From Coenobita brevimanus (lineage: Eukaryota > Arthropoda > Malacostraca > Decapoda > Coenobitidae), in the NCBI GenBank assembly GCA_032717465.1, contig CM064697.1:124001-188000 (forward strand): 64,000 bases of DNA, written 5' to 3'. Shown piece by piece: positions 62,172 to 63,710 of the stretch; position 1 is the first letter of the stretch; every line of letters starts with the position of its first letter. The translations under genes and the position numbers were made by a program. Below the pieces are notes generated by a model. It had not been told where the DNA came from. It made no database searches and saw only the letters and a program-made list of their open reading frames with translations.

Positions 62172-62484
62172 AGAGGTGGTGTATGTCAAAGTCGAATCAT
62201 GTGCTAAAGGAGGTGTATTGACTAACCTTAGGATGAGGCCCAATACGACGCCCCCTGTGACCCCTGAGACGGTAAGGATGGGCAGCAGATTGGCCTTGAG
62301 CGCATCCTTCACCGCCGAGGGGGTGCAGTTCAGCCTCCGAGACATGGCGTGGGCGGGTGTGGGTGTGGGGGGCGTGGTGGGGGCCTGGAGGGTGGGGGCG
62401 CCGCCGCTGGTGGTGGTGGTAGTGGTGGTGGTTGTGGTGGTGCGCCCGTCACTCGGCGACCACACCACTGTCTGCTGGCCCGAG
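5017..62484 (-). CDS. EAAT: Excitatory amino acid transporter, SLC1 family (whole gene, ten coding exons)
   Basis: Predicted plasma-membrane, Na+-coupled glutamate/aspartate transporter. Exons on the minus strand: 62484-62227, 60298-60171, 57448-57250, 54387-54345, 31434-31383, 17856-17670, 10710-10477, 9628-9434, 8539-8405, 5185-5017. All junctions are GT-AG and the exit phases (2,1,2,0,1,2,2,2,2) match each next exon. From ATG 62345 the product is 486 aa, within the family's usual size. Landmarks: hairpin 1 SSSGT (320-324), TM7 NMDGT (354-358), hairpin 2 GIPQAG (398-403), TM8 D432, R435, N439 and D443. In EAATs the arginine at the R435 position holds the substrate side-chain carboxylate and is absent from neutral ASCT carriers, so an acidic substrate is expected. 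N178-D-S is a glycosylation sequon in the TM4 extracellular loop. The promoter and any upstream exon lie outside the window. The EAAT1/2/3 subtype cannot be assigned. Confidence 0.95.
6264..6460. repeat. 39-bp minisatellite, about 5 units
   Basis: Units share ATGGGTGTGGGTGGAGTTGT followed by GGGTAGGTGTGGTGGTGGT. The two first units are shortened. Because the period is a multiple of three, the frame at 6266-6547 stays open as an artefact. Confidence 0.85.
7431..8045. repeat. 30-bp minisatellite, about 20 units in two variants
   Basis: Two unit types alternate in blocks: type A contains TGTTGGGGAGGTGTAGTG, type B contains TATGTTTGTGGAGGTGTAG. Type B clusters at 7645-7700 and 7765-7850, suggesting block amplification rather than unit-by-unit growth. 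The 30-bp period keeps open frames that encode decapeptide repeats; I do not call these genes. Confidence 0.95.
8405..8539 (-). CDS. EAAT: EAAT exon 9 (hairpin 2 and start of TM8)
   Basis: 135 nt, acceptor TGCACAG, donor GTAAGT, phase 2 in and out. Encodes residues 386-431 including [32 protein letters not shown]: the hairpin 2 gate and the approach to the substrate site. It lacks an internal start codon context, so it is easily missed by ORF scanning. Confidence 0.96.
8540..9433 (-). other. EAAT intron 8
   Basis: 894 nt. A GC-richer block at 8930-9150 has overlapping open frames on both strands but no recognisable domain or splice pairing. A short A-rich run lies at 9236-9260. Confidence 0.8.
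9434..9628 (-). CDS. EAAT: EAAT exon 8 (hairpin 1 tip and TM7)
   Basis: 195 nt, acceptor CCCCCCAG, donor GTAAGT. Encodes residues 321-386: SSGTLPVTF, the CLEE and RVTRFV segments, [14 protein letters not shown] and [13 protein letters not shown] is the invariant SLC1 cation-binding motif. Confidence 0.97.
9629..10476 (-). other. EAAT intron 7
   Basis: 848 nt, AT-rich. No repeat or secondary coding signal was seen. Confidence 0.8.
10477..10710 (-). CDS. EAAT: EAAT exon 7 (TM5 end, TM6, start of hairpin 1)
   Basis: 234 nt, acceptor CTCCTCCAG, donor GTCAGT. Encodes residues 243-321, from [13 protein letters not shown] through [30 protein letters not shown] and [11 protein letters not shown]. 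The serine-rich hairpin tip is completed by exon 8. Confidence 0.96.
11697..11713 (+). repeat. SINE target-site duplication, left copy
   Basis: TTCTCTTTCTCAATGGG, 17 bp, identical to 11878-11894. Confidence 0.92.
11714..11877 (+). mobile_element. tRNA-derived SINE, 164 bp
   Basis: The left end is tRNA-like: an A-box-like TGGCTCAGTGGTAGAGC at about 11721-11737 and a B-box-like GAGTTCGGGCGTC at about 11764, which are RNA polymerase III internal promoter elements. It is flanked by perfect 17-bp direct repeats. Without it and one repeat, the endonuclease frame of the host LINE resumes (LLFLN then GTQMSE), which fixes both the insertion point and the order of events. Confidence 0.88.
11878..11894 (+). 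repeat. SINE target-site duplication, right copy
   Basis: Identical to 11697-11713. Confidence 0.92.
13271..13700. repeat. Possible MITE starting TTAACCCC
   Basis: The LINE homology stops exactly at TTAACCCCTAAACCGCG. TTAA followed by CCC is the signature of piggyBac-type ends. No matching right end was found, so the extent is a guess. Confidence 0.3.
14390..15300 (-). pseudogene. Dead pogo/Tigger-like DDE transposase fragment
   Basis: In minus-strand pieces with stops and frameshifts, 14880-15010 reads [19 protein letters not shown] then [15 protein letters not shown]. This matches the catalytic D region (LLxDNAPGH) and the VxFLPPNTTSxxQP block of pogo/Tigger/jerky transposases. Around 14450-14560, [15 protein letters not shown] and [12 protein letters not shown] resemble the acidic C-terminus of that family. 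The DNAP block is degraded to DSAR, so it is inactive. Ends are approximate. Confidence 0.7.
16314..16488 (+). mobile_element. Second fragment of the same LINE family (linker region)
   Basis: The frame reads [24 protein letters not shown] and VDMETFIP, clearly related to [25 protein letters not shown] and GMETYIS of the LINE at 12530-12700. It is cut off where the (TCTA)n end of the next element begins. Confidence 0.75.
16495..17005 (-). mobile_element. RTE-like LINE 3' end, 5'-truncated, (TAGA)n tail
   Basis: A single open minus-strand frame (17005-16523, 160 codons) reads as the C-terminal part of a non-LTR reverse transcriptase: [44 protein letters not shown]. The 3' end finishes in a TAGA microsatellite, the kind of short tandem tail typical of RTE-like elements. 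The intact frame suggests a fairly young copy. A close relative is at 38559-38720. Confidence 0.85.
17670..17856 (-). CDS. EAAT: EAAT exon 6 (TM4c to TM5)
   Basis: 187 nt, acceptor CTTCCTGCAG, donor GTCAGT. Encodes residues 181-243: [36 protein letters not shown], then [21 protein letters not shown]. Entry phase 1 matches the single C left by exon 5, giving Leu181. Confidence 0.94.
22528..22710. repeat. Foldback family A, copy 1 (both arms)
   Basis: Starts TTTAACCCCTTCA. The left arm is diverged. The centre is CTAACTGAGGCTGCATCAC, and the right arm ends GGCAAGAATAAAAT. Confidence 0.75.
22740..23800. repeat. A/C-rich low-complexity block
   Basis: About 1 kb in which the plus strand is nearly all A and C with scattered T (ACCACCACC, CACATCAACAACA). 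The frames at 22566-23171 and 23365-23799 are artefacts. Confidence 0.85.
23870..24900. repeat. Polypurine block
   Basis: About 1 kb of GGGAGG, GGAAGG and GGAGGAGG words on the plus strand. The opposite strand gives long Ser/Pro/Leu-rich spurious frames. Confidence 0.85.
25084..25310. repeat. Foldback family A, copy 2 (both arms, diverged)
   Basis: Left arm: ATTACTGCCACCTCCAGACG then ATTTTAATTAG. Right arm: AGATTGAATAAAACATCTGA. Confidence 0.7.
25620..26690. repeat. G-rich minisatellite, unit roughly 40-60 bp
   Basis: Degenerate units built from GTGTGGATGTGGGTGGGATG and GGTGGAGAGTTAGTGG, most regular at about 26050-26480. The period varies, so the copy number is not stated. Confidence 0.8.
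26955..27240. repeat. (CA)n-rich stretch
   Basis: (CA)n at about 26954-26980, followed by CA-rich sequence and a (TC)n run near 27236-27248. Confidence 0.8.
28156..28332. repeat. Foldback family A, copy 3 (both arms, clear palindrome)
   Basis: Left arm: TTCATTCTTGCCACCACCAG and ATGATTTAGTTAAGCTC. Centre: GGAGGCTGTATCTAACCCC. Right arm: GCTGAATAAAACCGTCCTG and GGTGACAATAATGG. One of the better copies for seeing the inverted structure. Confidence 0.8.
28480..29060. repeat. Polypurine block
   Basis: GGAAGG, AGAGGGA and GGAAAGGA words on the plus strand. Followed by (CA)n at about 29081-29144. Confidence 0.8.
29307..29379. repeat. (GA)n microsatellite
   Basis: About 36 uninterrupted AG units. 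Confidence 0.97.
29557..30330. repeat. GGGGA/GGGGT arrays passing into a GAGAGG polypurine block
   Basis: 29557-29645 is a run of GGGGAGGGGAGGGG and GGGGTGGGGTGGGG, a strong candidate for G-quadruplex formation on the plus strand. 29697-29850 is GGAGAGGAGAGGAGA. A polypurine block continues to (AG)n at about 30283-30322. Confidence 0.9.
30531..30570. repeat. (CA)n microsatellite
   Basis: About 20 CA units. Confidence 0.95.
30780..30897. repeat. Foldback family A, copy 4 (left arm and start of right arm)
   Basis: Left arm: TATTGTCACACGATTTTACT and CAGCTCAGGAGAGAATTTT. Centre: GGTTAAATATAGC. The right arm stops after CTGTCCTAAGCC. Confidence 0.75.
31383..31434 (-). CDS. EAAT: EAAT exon 5 (52 nt, extracellular TM4 loop)
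   Basis: Acceptor TTTCTTTGCAG, donor GTAAGT. Encodes [17 protein letters not shown] (residues 164-180) plus one base. Entry phase 0 and exit phase 1 fit both neighbours. The N-D-S sequon at 178-180 lies in the loop that is glycosylated in animal EAATs. The loop sequence is poorly conserved in the family, so the call rests on splice sites, phase and composition. Confidence 0.85.
32030..32694 (+). repeat. Dispersed repeat ending in a GGCGGAGGTAAT hairpin, interrupted by a LINE
   Basis: Left part 32030-32149 (TTAGATCCGGAATTTTACAT, CATGGATCCACGCC). Right part 32416-32694 (CATCAAGATCCATGCAATAT, GGATCCGCACGAAAATTTAA, AACAAACAAACGGAC, GGGGTGAAAACATAACCTC, GGCGGAGGTAAT). The right end forms a short CCTC/GGAGG hairpin. 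From memory this type of repeat is common in marine invertebrate genomes; I could not search for it. Confidence 0.65.
32150..32415 (-). mobile_element. RTE-like LINE C-terminus, (TTGA)n tail, inserted in the repeat
   Basis: The minus-strand frame reads [32 protein letters not shown] and [12 protein letters not shown], the typical end of RTE-like reverse transcriptases. It terminates in a short ATTG/TTGA tandem tail at 32150-32170. It differs from the element at 16495, so at least two lineages are present. Confidence 0.8.
33032..33112. repeat. (GA)n microsatellite
   Basis: About 40 GA units. Confidence 0.97.
33120..33700. repeat. Dispersed repeat with three diverged sub-units
   Basis: Phrases of the type GACCTTTGACC and AAATTTGGTTCATATCGG, ending AGTTATTTTGTTCA, recur about three times (near 33260-33380, 33490-33530 and 33550-33670) in the same order. 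This suggests a diverged tandem or multi-copy element. Confidence 0.5.
34521..34605. repeat. Foldback family A, copy 5 (left arm only)
   Basis: CTAAAGTACGATGACGTCAC, then TATTCTGGCCACCGTCCAAT and CATCTTTGGAGGGAC. One of the cleaner outer ends. Confidence 0.7.
34868..35140. repeat. Compound (GAT)n(GAG)n array in higher-order units
   Basis: A unit of roughly 115-120 bp, (GAT)n then (GAG)n then AGGAGGGTGAAGAGA, occurs at about 34868-34990 and 34991-35106, with a third start at 35107. The whole compound unit was duplicated, not only the trinucleotides. Confidence 0.9.
35761..36096 (-). CDS. Hypothetical ORF, possible first exon with a mitochondrial-type presequence
   Basis: I do not recognise this protein. 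The frame opens with [18 protein letters not shown], has four arginines and no acidic residue before position 22, and then [10 protein letters not shown], the style of a mitochondrial targeting sequence with an R/Y-S-T cleavage region. A donor-like CAA|GTAAAT at about 35957 could end an exon after DIIGRGQ. Past it the frame stays open but loses its protein look. It lies on the EAAT strand inside intron 4. No partner exon was found; it may be chance. Confidence 0.2.
   Translation of the reverse strand: MRSTVSGSRNLSRILSGGLMGIGQELYSTKYYAKRISKAIFDIIGRGQVNGDQKIDLATGLCNCCYFNISDWKPHFASFSMPIKSAAFCECTWEYFPQNIGDGEVKIKVHY
37110..37138. repeat. (ATT)n microsatellite
   Basis: About nine ATT units. Confidence 0.9.
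37207..37341. repeat. Foldback family A, copy 6 (right arm)
   Basis: TTGAATAAAATCGTCTGGTG then GTAGCGAGAATAAAATG, outer end ACATACTGAGGGAGTTAA. A close match to the consensus right arm. Confidence 0.8.
37754..37791 (+). repeat. Poly(A) run of 38
   Basis: Uninterrupted A38. It could be the tail of a retroposed copy, but no body was recognised upstream. Confidence 0.95.
38559..38720 (-). mobile_element. RTE-like LINE 3' end, second copy, (TAGA)n tail
   Basis: Nearly identical to the 3' terminal 160 bp of the element at 16495 (GCCAGACGCCTCAATCCCGT; protein [16 protein letters not shown]). Truncated at about 38720. Confidence 0.85.
38723..38900 (+). mobile_element. RT C-terminal fragment of another LINE, opposite orientation
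   Basis: The plus frame reads [20 protein letters not shown] then [12 protein letters not shown], matching the WFGHxxRR region at the end of RTE-like reverse transcriptases, with later stops. It abuts the minus-strand copy above. Confidence 0.65.
39040..39238. repeat. Foldback family A variant, three arms in direct order
   Basis: Three same-orientation arms with a TACAAAA core: CCTATACAAAAATCATCTTC, CAGCTGTACAAAACCGTCC and CAGCCATACAAAATCGTCTG. Outer end AGTGAACGGTTAAA. Confidence 0.7.
39401..39962. repeat. Composite (TG)n array with a repeated 50-bp spacer
   Basis: Five (TG)n tracts are separated by spacers near 39438, 39523 and 39715 that share GCGTATGGTATG, GTGAGTAGTACTGCATGCGT and ACATCG, plus a diverged fourth at 39831-39895. 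Open frames here (HTHTHT, CVCVCV) are artefacts. Confidence 0.95.
40672..40804. repeat. Foldback family A, copy 8 (right arm)
   Basis: CCTCTAGTTTGAAGTTTCTC then CTGAGCTGATTCATCTGGCG; outer end CGAAGGAGTTAAAG. Confidence 0.65.
42071..42099 (+). promoter_or_regulatory. Twin CRE palindromes around the Ly6-like start codon
   Basis: TGACGTCA occurs perfectly at 42071-42078 and 42092-42099, start to start 21 bp, two helical turns. The ATG at 42081 lies between them, so the second site is coding. TGACGTCA is the full CREB/ATF site. Function is inferred. Confidence 0.6.
42081..42150 (+). CDS. Ly6-like gene exon 1 (signal peptide)
   Basis: ATG to donor GTAAGC; 23 codons plus one base, ending LIPLV-G. 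Confidence 0.85.
42081..47864 (+). CDS. Ly6/uPAR-domain protein, quiver/sleepless-like, nested in EAAT intron 4
   Basis: Three coding exons, 42081-42150, 42692-42853 and 47647-47864, join in frame (phases 1 and 1, GT-AG) to give 149 aa. A signal peptide (residues 1-24, hydrophobic [13 protein letters not shown]) precedes a three-finger Ly6 domain with ten canonical cysteines: C30, C33, C43, C59, C65, C85, C100, C112, C114, C119, ending in LCN. The WCYEC start and GC...GC...CYC...LCN spacing is typical of insect quiver/sleepless-type proteins, which sit on neuronal membranes and modulate K+ channels or nicotinic receptors. C25 is extra. The hydrophobic tail (130-146) suggests a GPI signal with the omega site near N120. 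ATG context ACGATGA is good (A at -3). Exact target unknown. Confidence 0.87.
42692..42853 (+). CDS. Ly6-like gene exon 2 (fingers 1 and 2)
   Basis: Acceptor CATACCCCAG, donor GTGAGG. Encodes [19 protein letters not shown] then [20 protein letters not shown]. The reading frame runs on past the donor, but the continuing sequence is the purine-rich intron. Confidence 0.88.
44455..44700. repeat. Foldback family A, copy 9 (two partial right arms)
   Basis: CTAAACTGAATGAAATTATT and TTGGTCGTAC, outer end CATCGTACTGAAGGGATTAA, then a second partial arm with AAAGTCTGGCGGTACCAAGA. Confidence 0.6.
44711..44785. repeat. (TG)n microsatellite
   Basis: About 37 TG units, directly followed by a family A arm. 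Confidence 0.97.
44786..44856. repeat. Foldback family A, copy 10 (internally deleted right arm)
   Basis: AGCCCCTCCAGTTCGAAAAG joins directly to TCTGGTGGCAACAAGAATAA, outer end GGGCTGAAGGGACTAA. The CTGAATAAAATCG middle is missing. Confidence 0.75.
44880..45560. repeat. Polypyrimidine block
   Basis: CCCTCTC, TTCCCCTC and CACCCTCTCC words. A run of TCTCACCCTCTCCCACTTTT is directly repeated at about 45260 and 45292. The long Ser/Pro/Leu frames are artefacts. Confidence 0.85.
45620..46330. repeat. Degenerate minisatellite with units of about 80-190 bp
   Basis: A core like GGGATACAATGTCTTGGATG with GGCAGTCACTCGGGT recurs near 45621, 45700, 45781, 45879, 45984 and 46178, separated by variable (GTT)-rich filler. 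Confidence 0.75.
46440..46760. repeat. Foldback family A, copy 11 (two right arms in tandem)
   Basis: CCGAAGCTGAGTAAAATCGT, then ACATTAAATCGTCTCCCTGA; outer end CATGGTACTGAACGGGTTAA. It is preceded by a T/G homopolymer stretch at 46460-46492. Confidence 0.7.
46811..46847. repeat. (TC)n microsatellite
   Basis: About 18 TC units. Confidence 0.95.
46868..47055. repeat. Foldback family A, copy 12 (both arms)
   Basis: Left: TTTAGGCGATTTCATTCAGC. Centre: GGGGTTAATGGAGTCTAATA. Right: GCTTAACAAAATCGTCTGGA, then GGCAGCAAAAATAAAGTG. Confidence 0.8.
47136..47222. repeat. Foldback family A, copy 13 (partial right arm)
   Basis: GTCGGTAGGTGGCAAGAATA then AAATAAG. Confidence 0.6.
47303..47377. repeat. 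(GT)n(GA)n microsatellite
   Basis: Same two-part design as at 3258. Confidence 0.95.
47647..47864 (+). CDS. Ly6-like gene exon 3 (finger 3 and GPI tail)
   Basis: Acceptor CTTTCCCCACAG, TAG stop at 47862-47864. Encodes [33 protein letters not shown] and a hydrophobic end [20 protein letters not shown] short CA repeat is coding (THTHT) just before the tail. Confidence 0.87.
48240..48480. repeat. Foldback family B, full palindrome
   Basis: Left arm: TTTCCTTAGCGATTTATTTT then GGATAC. Right arm: ATCCAAAATAAGTCCCTTAG then GATGAGGTGTTACGGGGATT and ATACCCACGAGAAAACGG. The arms are imperfect inverted copies and the sequence is distinct from family A. It carries an AATAAR word in each arm. Confidence 0.7.
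48728..48892. repeat. Foldback family A, copy 14 (both arms, diverged)
   Basis: Left end TTTAACCACTTCCACCCCAG then GGACGTCAC. Right arm: AGTTGAATAAAATCTCCTGG; end GGTCTGAAAAGGTTAA. Confidence 0.7.
48905..49095. repeat. Foldback family A, copy 15 (both arms)
   Basis: Left: TTTTTGTCATCTCCAGGAGC. Centre: GGGTTCCAACTAACCCTCCA. Right: ACTAAATAAAATTGTCTGGA then ATAGCAAGAATAAAC. Confidence 0.75.
50081..50104. repeat. (ACG)n microsatellite
   Basis: About seven GAC/ACG units, followed by GATGATGG. Confidence 0.85.
50342..50386. repeat. (TC)n microsatellite in a pyrimidine-rich block
   Basis: About 22 TC units. The block continues as CT-rich sequence to about 50700. Confidence 0.92.
50862..51050. 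repeat. Foldback family A, copy 16 (both arms)
   Basis: The left arm has a T run in place of ATTTTATT. Centre: GTGGCTGAATCTAATCTCCC. Right: GGCTAAATTAAATCGTCTGA. Confidence 0.65.
51255..51450. repeat. 54-bp minisatellite, about 4 units
   Basis: The core CCCACTCCACNCTTTACCTA recurs near 51273, 51327, 51382 and 51434. C/A/T-rich sequence with similar words continues to about 52050. Confidence 0.8.
52345..52412. repeat. Foldback family B, single arm
   Basis: GCAAAATAAATCGCTTAGGA then AGAGGTGTTACGAAGCCTCC. It matches the right arm at 48405-48475 more cleanly than that copy's own left arm does. Confidence 0.7.
52429..52521. repeat. (CA)n microsatellite
   Basis: About 46 CA units, directly after the family B arm. 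Confidence 0.97.
52955..53046. repeat. 20-bp tandem repeat, about 4 units
   Basis: Unit GACCTAGAATACCTAAAATG; the last unit runs into CTAAATCG. Sequence from about 52650 contains looser relatives. Confidence 0.8.
53096..53305. repeat. Foldback family A, copy 17 (two right arms)
   Basis: GTGCTGAATAAAATCGTCTG then GAAAAGTCCGTCCTGAGCTT. Confidence 0.7.
53347..53413. repeat. (GT)n microsatellite
   Basis: About 33 GT units. Confidence 0.97.
53551..53615. repeat. Foldback family B, single arm
   Basis: CAAAATAAACCGCTTGGAAA then GAAGTGCTATAAATGCATCT and GCCGACAAGAATACGG. Confidence 0.65.
53727..53812. repeat. Compound (CAA)n(CTA)n(CCA)n(CTC)n array
   Basis: Four trinucleotide blocks in a row, each one base different from the last. 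(AAT)n follows at 54107-54139. Confidence 0.92.
54345..54387 (-). CDS. EAAT: EAAT exon 4 (43 nt micro-exon)
   Basis: Acceptor TTGCAG, donor GTAAGT. Encodes [14 protein letters not shown] (residues 150-163) after completing Arg149. The FPPNL and ACF words are the family signature at the end of the TM3-TM4 segment. Confidence 0.93.
54690..54965. repeat. Foldback family A, copy 18, split by an insertion
   Basis: 54690-54799 gives the centre TCATCAAGGCTATATTTAAC and right arm GAAAAGTCCCTCCAAGGCTG. The arm is cut after GATAGGAACAAC and resumes at 54932 as TAATAAAGCACCATTGTACT then GAAC. Confidence 0.75.
54800..54931 (-). mobile_element. Short LINE or SINE 3' end with (ATG)n tail
   Basis: The plus strand shows (CAT)n then TTGCCAGACGCC, the same 3' motif as the RTE-like ends at 16495 and 38559, then TCCCAAACGGGGTGGCC before diverging. 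The tail is (ATG)n rather than (TAGA)n. Confidence 0.65.
55080..55310. repeat. Foldback family A, copy 19 (both arms)
   Basis: Centre TTCAATAACCCTTTCACTGC. Right arm GGTTGAATAAAATCGTCTGG; outer end CCTGAAGGTGTTAAAG. Confidence 0.75.
55345..55515. repeat. Foldback family A, copy 20 (both arms)
   Basis: Left: GATTCTTACTGCCTACAGAT then TTTCTTCAGCTTAAGAGAG. Right: AAGCTGAATAAAATCATCTT. Confidence 0.75.
56382..56472. repeat. (GT)n microsatellite
   Basis: About 45 GT units. Confidence 0.97.
57006..57215. repeat. Foldback family A, copy 21 (both arms)
   Basis: Left end CTAACCCTTTCACTCCGGTG. Centre: GACTTCCGTAACCCCTTCAG. Ends 34 nt from EAAT exon 3. Confidence 0.7.
57250..57448 (-). CDS. EAAT: EAAT exon 3 (TM3 and following loop)
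   Basis: 199 nt, acceptor TTCTTCCTCAG, donor GTAAAG. Encodes [39 protein letters not shown] and [14 protein letters not shown] to DLPR (residues 83-149). IHPGKG is a strong EAAT marker. Confidence 0.96.
57958..58130. repeat. Duplicated (CA)n unit with GGAACAAGCACTC core
   Basis: (CA)n then GGAACAAGCACTCTGTCTGT occurs twice (58017 and 58083), followed by (TCTG)n. Confidence 0.85.
58230..59075 (-). pseudogene. Decayed RTE-like reverse transcriptase
   Basis: Minus-strand pieces with many stops: [10 protein letters not shown] near 59050, [28 protein letters not shown] near 58920, then SFKYFGAER near 58490 and [17 protein letters not shown] near 58430. These follow the order of RTE-like RT motifs (SDEQxGFRxGR, FMDLEKAYD, FKYLG, ARKxxGAxNxxxRN). 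The catalytic YADD segment was not found. Confidence 0.6.
59090..60160. repeat. Degenerate minisatellite, period about 50-60 bp, about 17 units
   Basis: Units resemble GAATCCAAGAGTATGACAAG then GCTTGCTGAAAGAGGAGGAA. Clear copies start at 59298, 59359, 59564, 59617, 59865, 59925 and 60030. Late units change GCTTGCTGA to GCTCACAGA, so there are two sub-families. A 58-bp GC-rich piece at 59700-59760 interrupts the array. Confidence 0.8.
60171..60298 (-). CDS. EAAT: EAAT exon 2 (TM2)
   Basis: 128 nt, acceptor CCCGACAG, donor GTAAGT. Encodes [40 protein letters not shown] and AI-G (residues 40-83). Typical EAAT TM2 with [10 protein letters not shown]. Confidence 0.96.
60299..60720. repeat. Tandem units that copy the exon 2 splice acceptor
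   Basis: Words GAGTGTACCTGTGGGGG, GTTAACTGTCTGAA and AAAGCTTTTATCCAGAG recur in order (GTACCTGT near 60295, 60356 and 60465; GCTTTTATC near 60342, 60568 and 60636). The first copy overlaps the real exon 2 acceptor, so later copies carry decoy acceptors. Confidence 0.75.
60780..61410. repeat. Degenerate tandem repeat, about 25-35 bp
   Basis: Unit like GATGGCTTTACTACCTGAAG then GAGGAGG, repeated many times with variable purine filler; clearest 61190-61400. Confidence 0.8.
62085..62168. repeat. (TG)n microsatellite
   Basis: About 42 units, ending 58 nt from the exon 1 donor. Confidence 0.97.
62227..62484 (-). CDS. EAAT: EAAT first coding exon in window (N-terminus and TM1)
   Basis: 258 nt, donor GTTAGT. 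The ATG at 62345 opens [20 protein letters not shown], then [20 protein letters not shown] (TM1). A good acceptor (TTTATTCCACAG) lies at 62485, and the same frame is open for 46 codons upstream of this ATG, including eleven consecutive threonines from a (GGT)n microsatellite on the plus strand. Either the protein starts further upstream in an exon outside the window, or 62346-62484 is 5' UTR. EAAT N-termini vary in length, so I cannot decide. Confidence 0.9.
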
Positions 62485-62748
62485 CTGTGGAATAAACAAA
62501 CAACATTAATGCCAGCACTCGCCAGGGGATACGGTACAACATGTATTACATAACACAATGAATCTCCCATAACTCCTTACCAGGCTACTGTCTGCTGACC
62601 TACTGTATATTGAGGAAAAAACAAATCACTAAGCTAACAATTTCCAACACCCTCCACGGAAGACAGACTATTCACAATCTTTAACTCTGATAGATGAAAA
62701 CTGCTTAGAGAGGAGAACGACACCGCACCGTAACTTTGAACTTTGGGT

Positions 62749-63390
62749 CATATATATAAATGATCTAGACTTAGGAGTCAATAGCAGCATCAGCAAATTT
62801 GCCGACGATACAAAAATAGGGCGTATCATTAACTCGACTGACGATTGCCATAACTTACAAAAAGACCTCGATACATTGTCCAAATGGTCTAAAACTTGGC
62901 AAATGGAATTTAACGTTGAAAAATGTAAAGTACTTAACGTAGGCAAGACCATTGGAGATACTAAATACAGCTTAGATAACAAAGAAATTAGCAAATCGGA
63001 ATGCGAGAGAGATCTAGGAGTTATGATTAGTAACGACCTTAAACCAAGGCAACAGTGTATTAATGCAAGAAATAAAGCAAATAGGGTCCTAGGATTTATT
63101 TCGAGAAGCGTGTGCAATAGATCATCTAATGTAATACTGAAACTTTATCTAGCATTAGTAAGGCCACATTTAGACTACGCAGTACAATTTTGGTGTCCTT
63201 ACTATAGAATAGATATTAATTCGTTAGAAAATGTACAGAGAAGAATGACTAAAATGATACATGACGTCAGGAACCTGTCATATGAAGACAGACTGAAAAG
63301 ACTAAGTCTGCATTCGCTAGAGAGGCGTAGAGTAAGGGGAGACTTAATTGAGGTGTTTAAGTGCTCGAGAAACCACGGCCGCCAGAAATG
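62749..63390 (+). mobile_element. CR1/Jockey-type LINE reverse-transcriptase fragment
   Basis: One frame runs from VIYINDLDLGVNSSISKFAD-DTK through LSKWSKTWQMEFNVEKCKVL, SECERDLGVMISNDL, LYLALVRPHLDYAVQFWCPY and ENVQRRMTKMIHDVRNLSYE to GDLIEVFK. FADD is the catalytic RT motif. The frame is intact for over 210 codons but is cut at both ends, so this is a recent 5'- and 3'-truncated copy. Confidence 0.88.
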
Positions 63391-63514
63391 TTAAGTACTG
63401 TCACAAAACGTTCTGGCAAGTAATAAGGAACTTCCCATATTATTCCAGCTTATTGCAAATGGTTTTATTTAGCCCATAATCTCACCGCATGCAAAGTATA
63501 TATGAGCCCCATGA

Positions 63515-63710
63515 CTCGGGTGACGTATTAACTTACTCTTGCTGCTACCAAACACTTTCATTCAGCTTAGGAAAGACCTCCCGTACTGATGGGATTTCTT
63601 ATGGCTATATCTAACTCCTCCAGTCCAAAGCTAATCCTAAGCAGAACAAGTTGTCAAAACATGGCAAGATTAAACTGAAAAGGACATCCCCTGTCTCAGT
63701 GAGTAACCTG
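63515..63710. repeat. Foldback family A, copy 22 (both arms, diverged)
   Basis: Left: ACTCTTGCTGCTACCAAACA then TTCATTCAGCTTAGGAAAG. Centre: TTATGGCTATATCTAACTCC. Right: CTAATCCTAAGCAGAACAAG. Confidence 0.7.

Larger units (their letters stand above)
60299..62226 (-). other. EAAT intron 1
   Basis: 1928 nt. Two degenerate tandem arrays (60299-60720, 60780-61410), then (AGT)n at 61754-61773, (AAT)n at 61793-61820 and (TG)n at 62085-62168. Confidence 0.85.
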
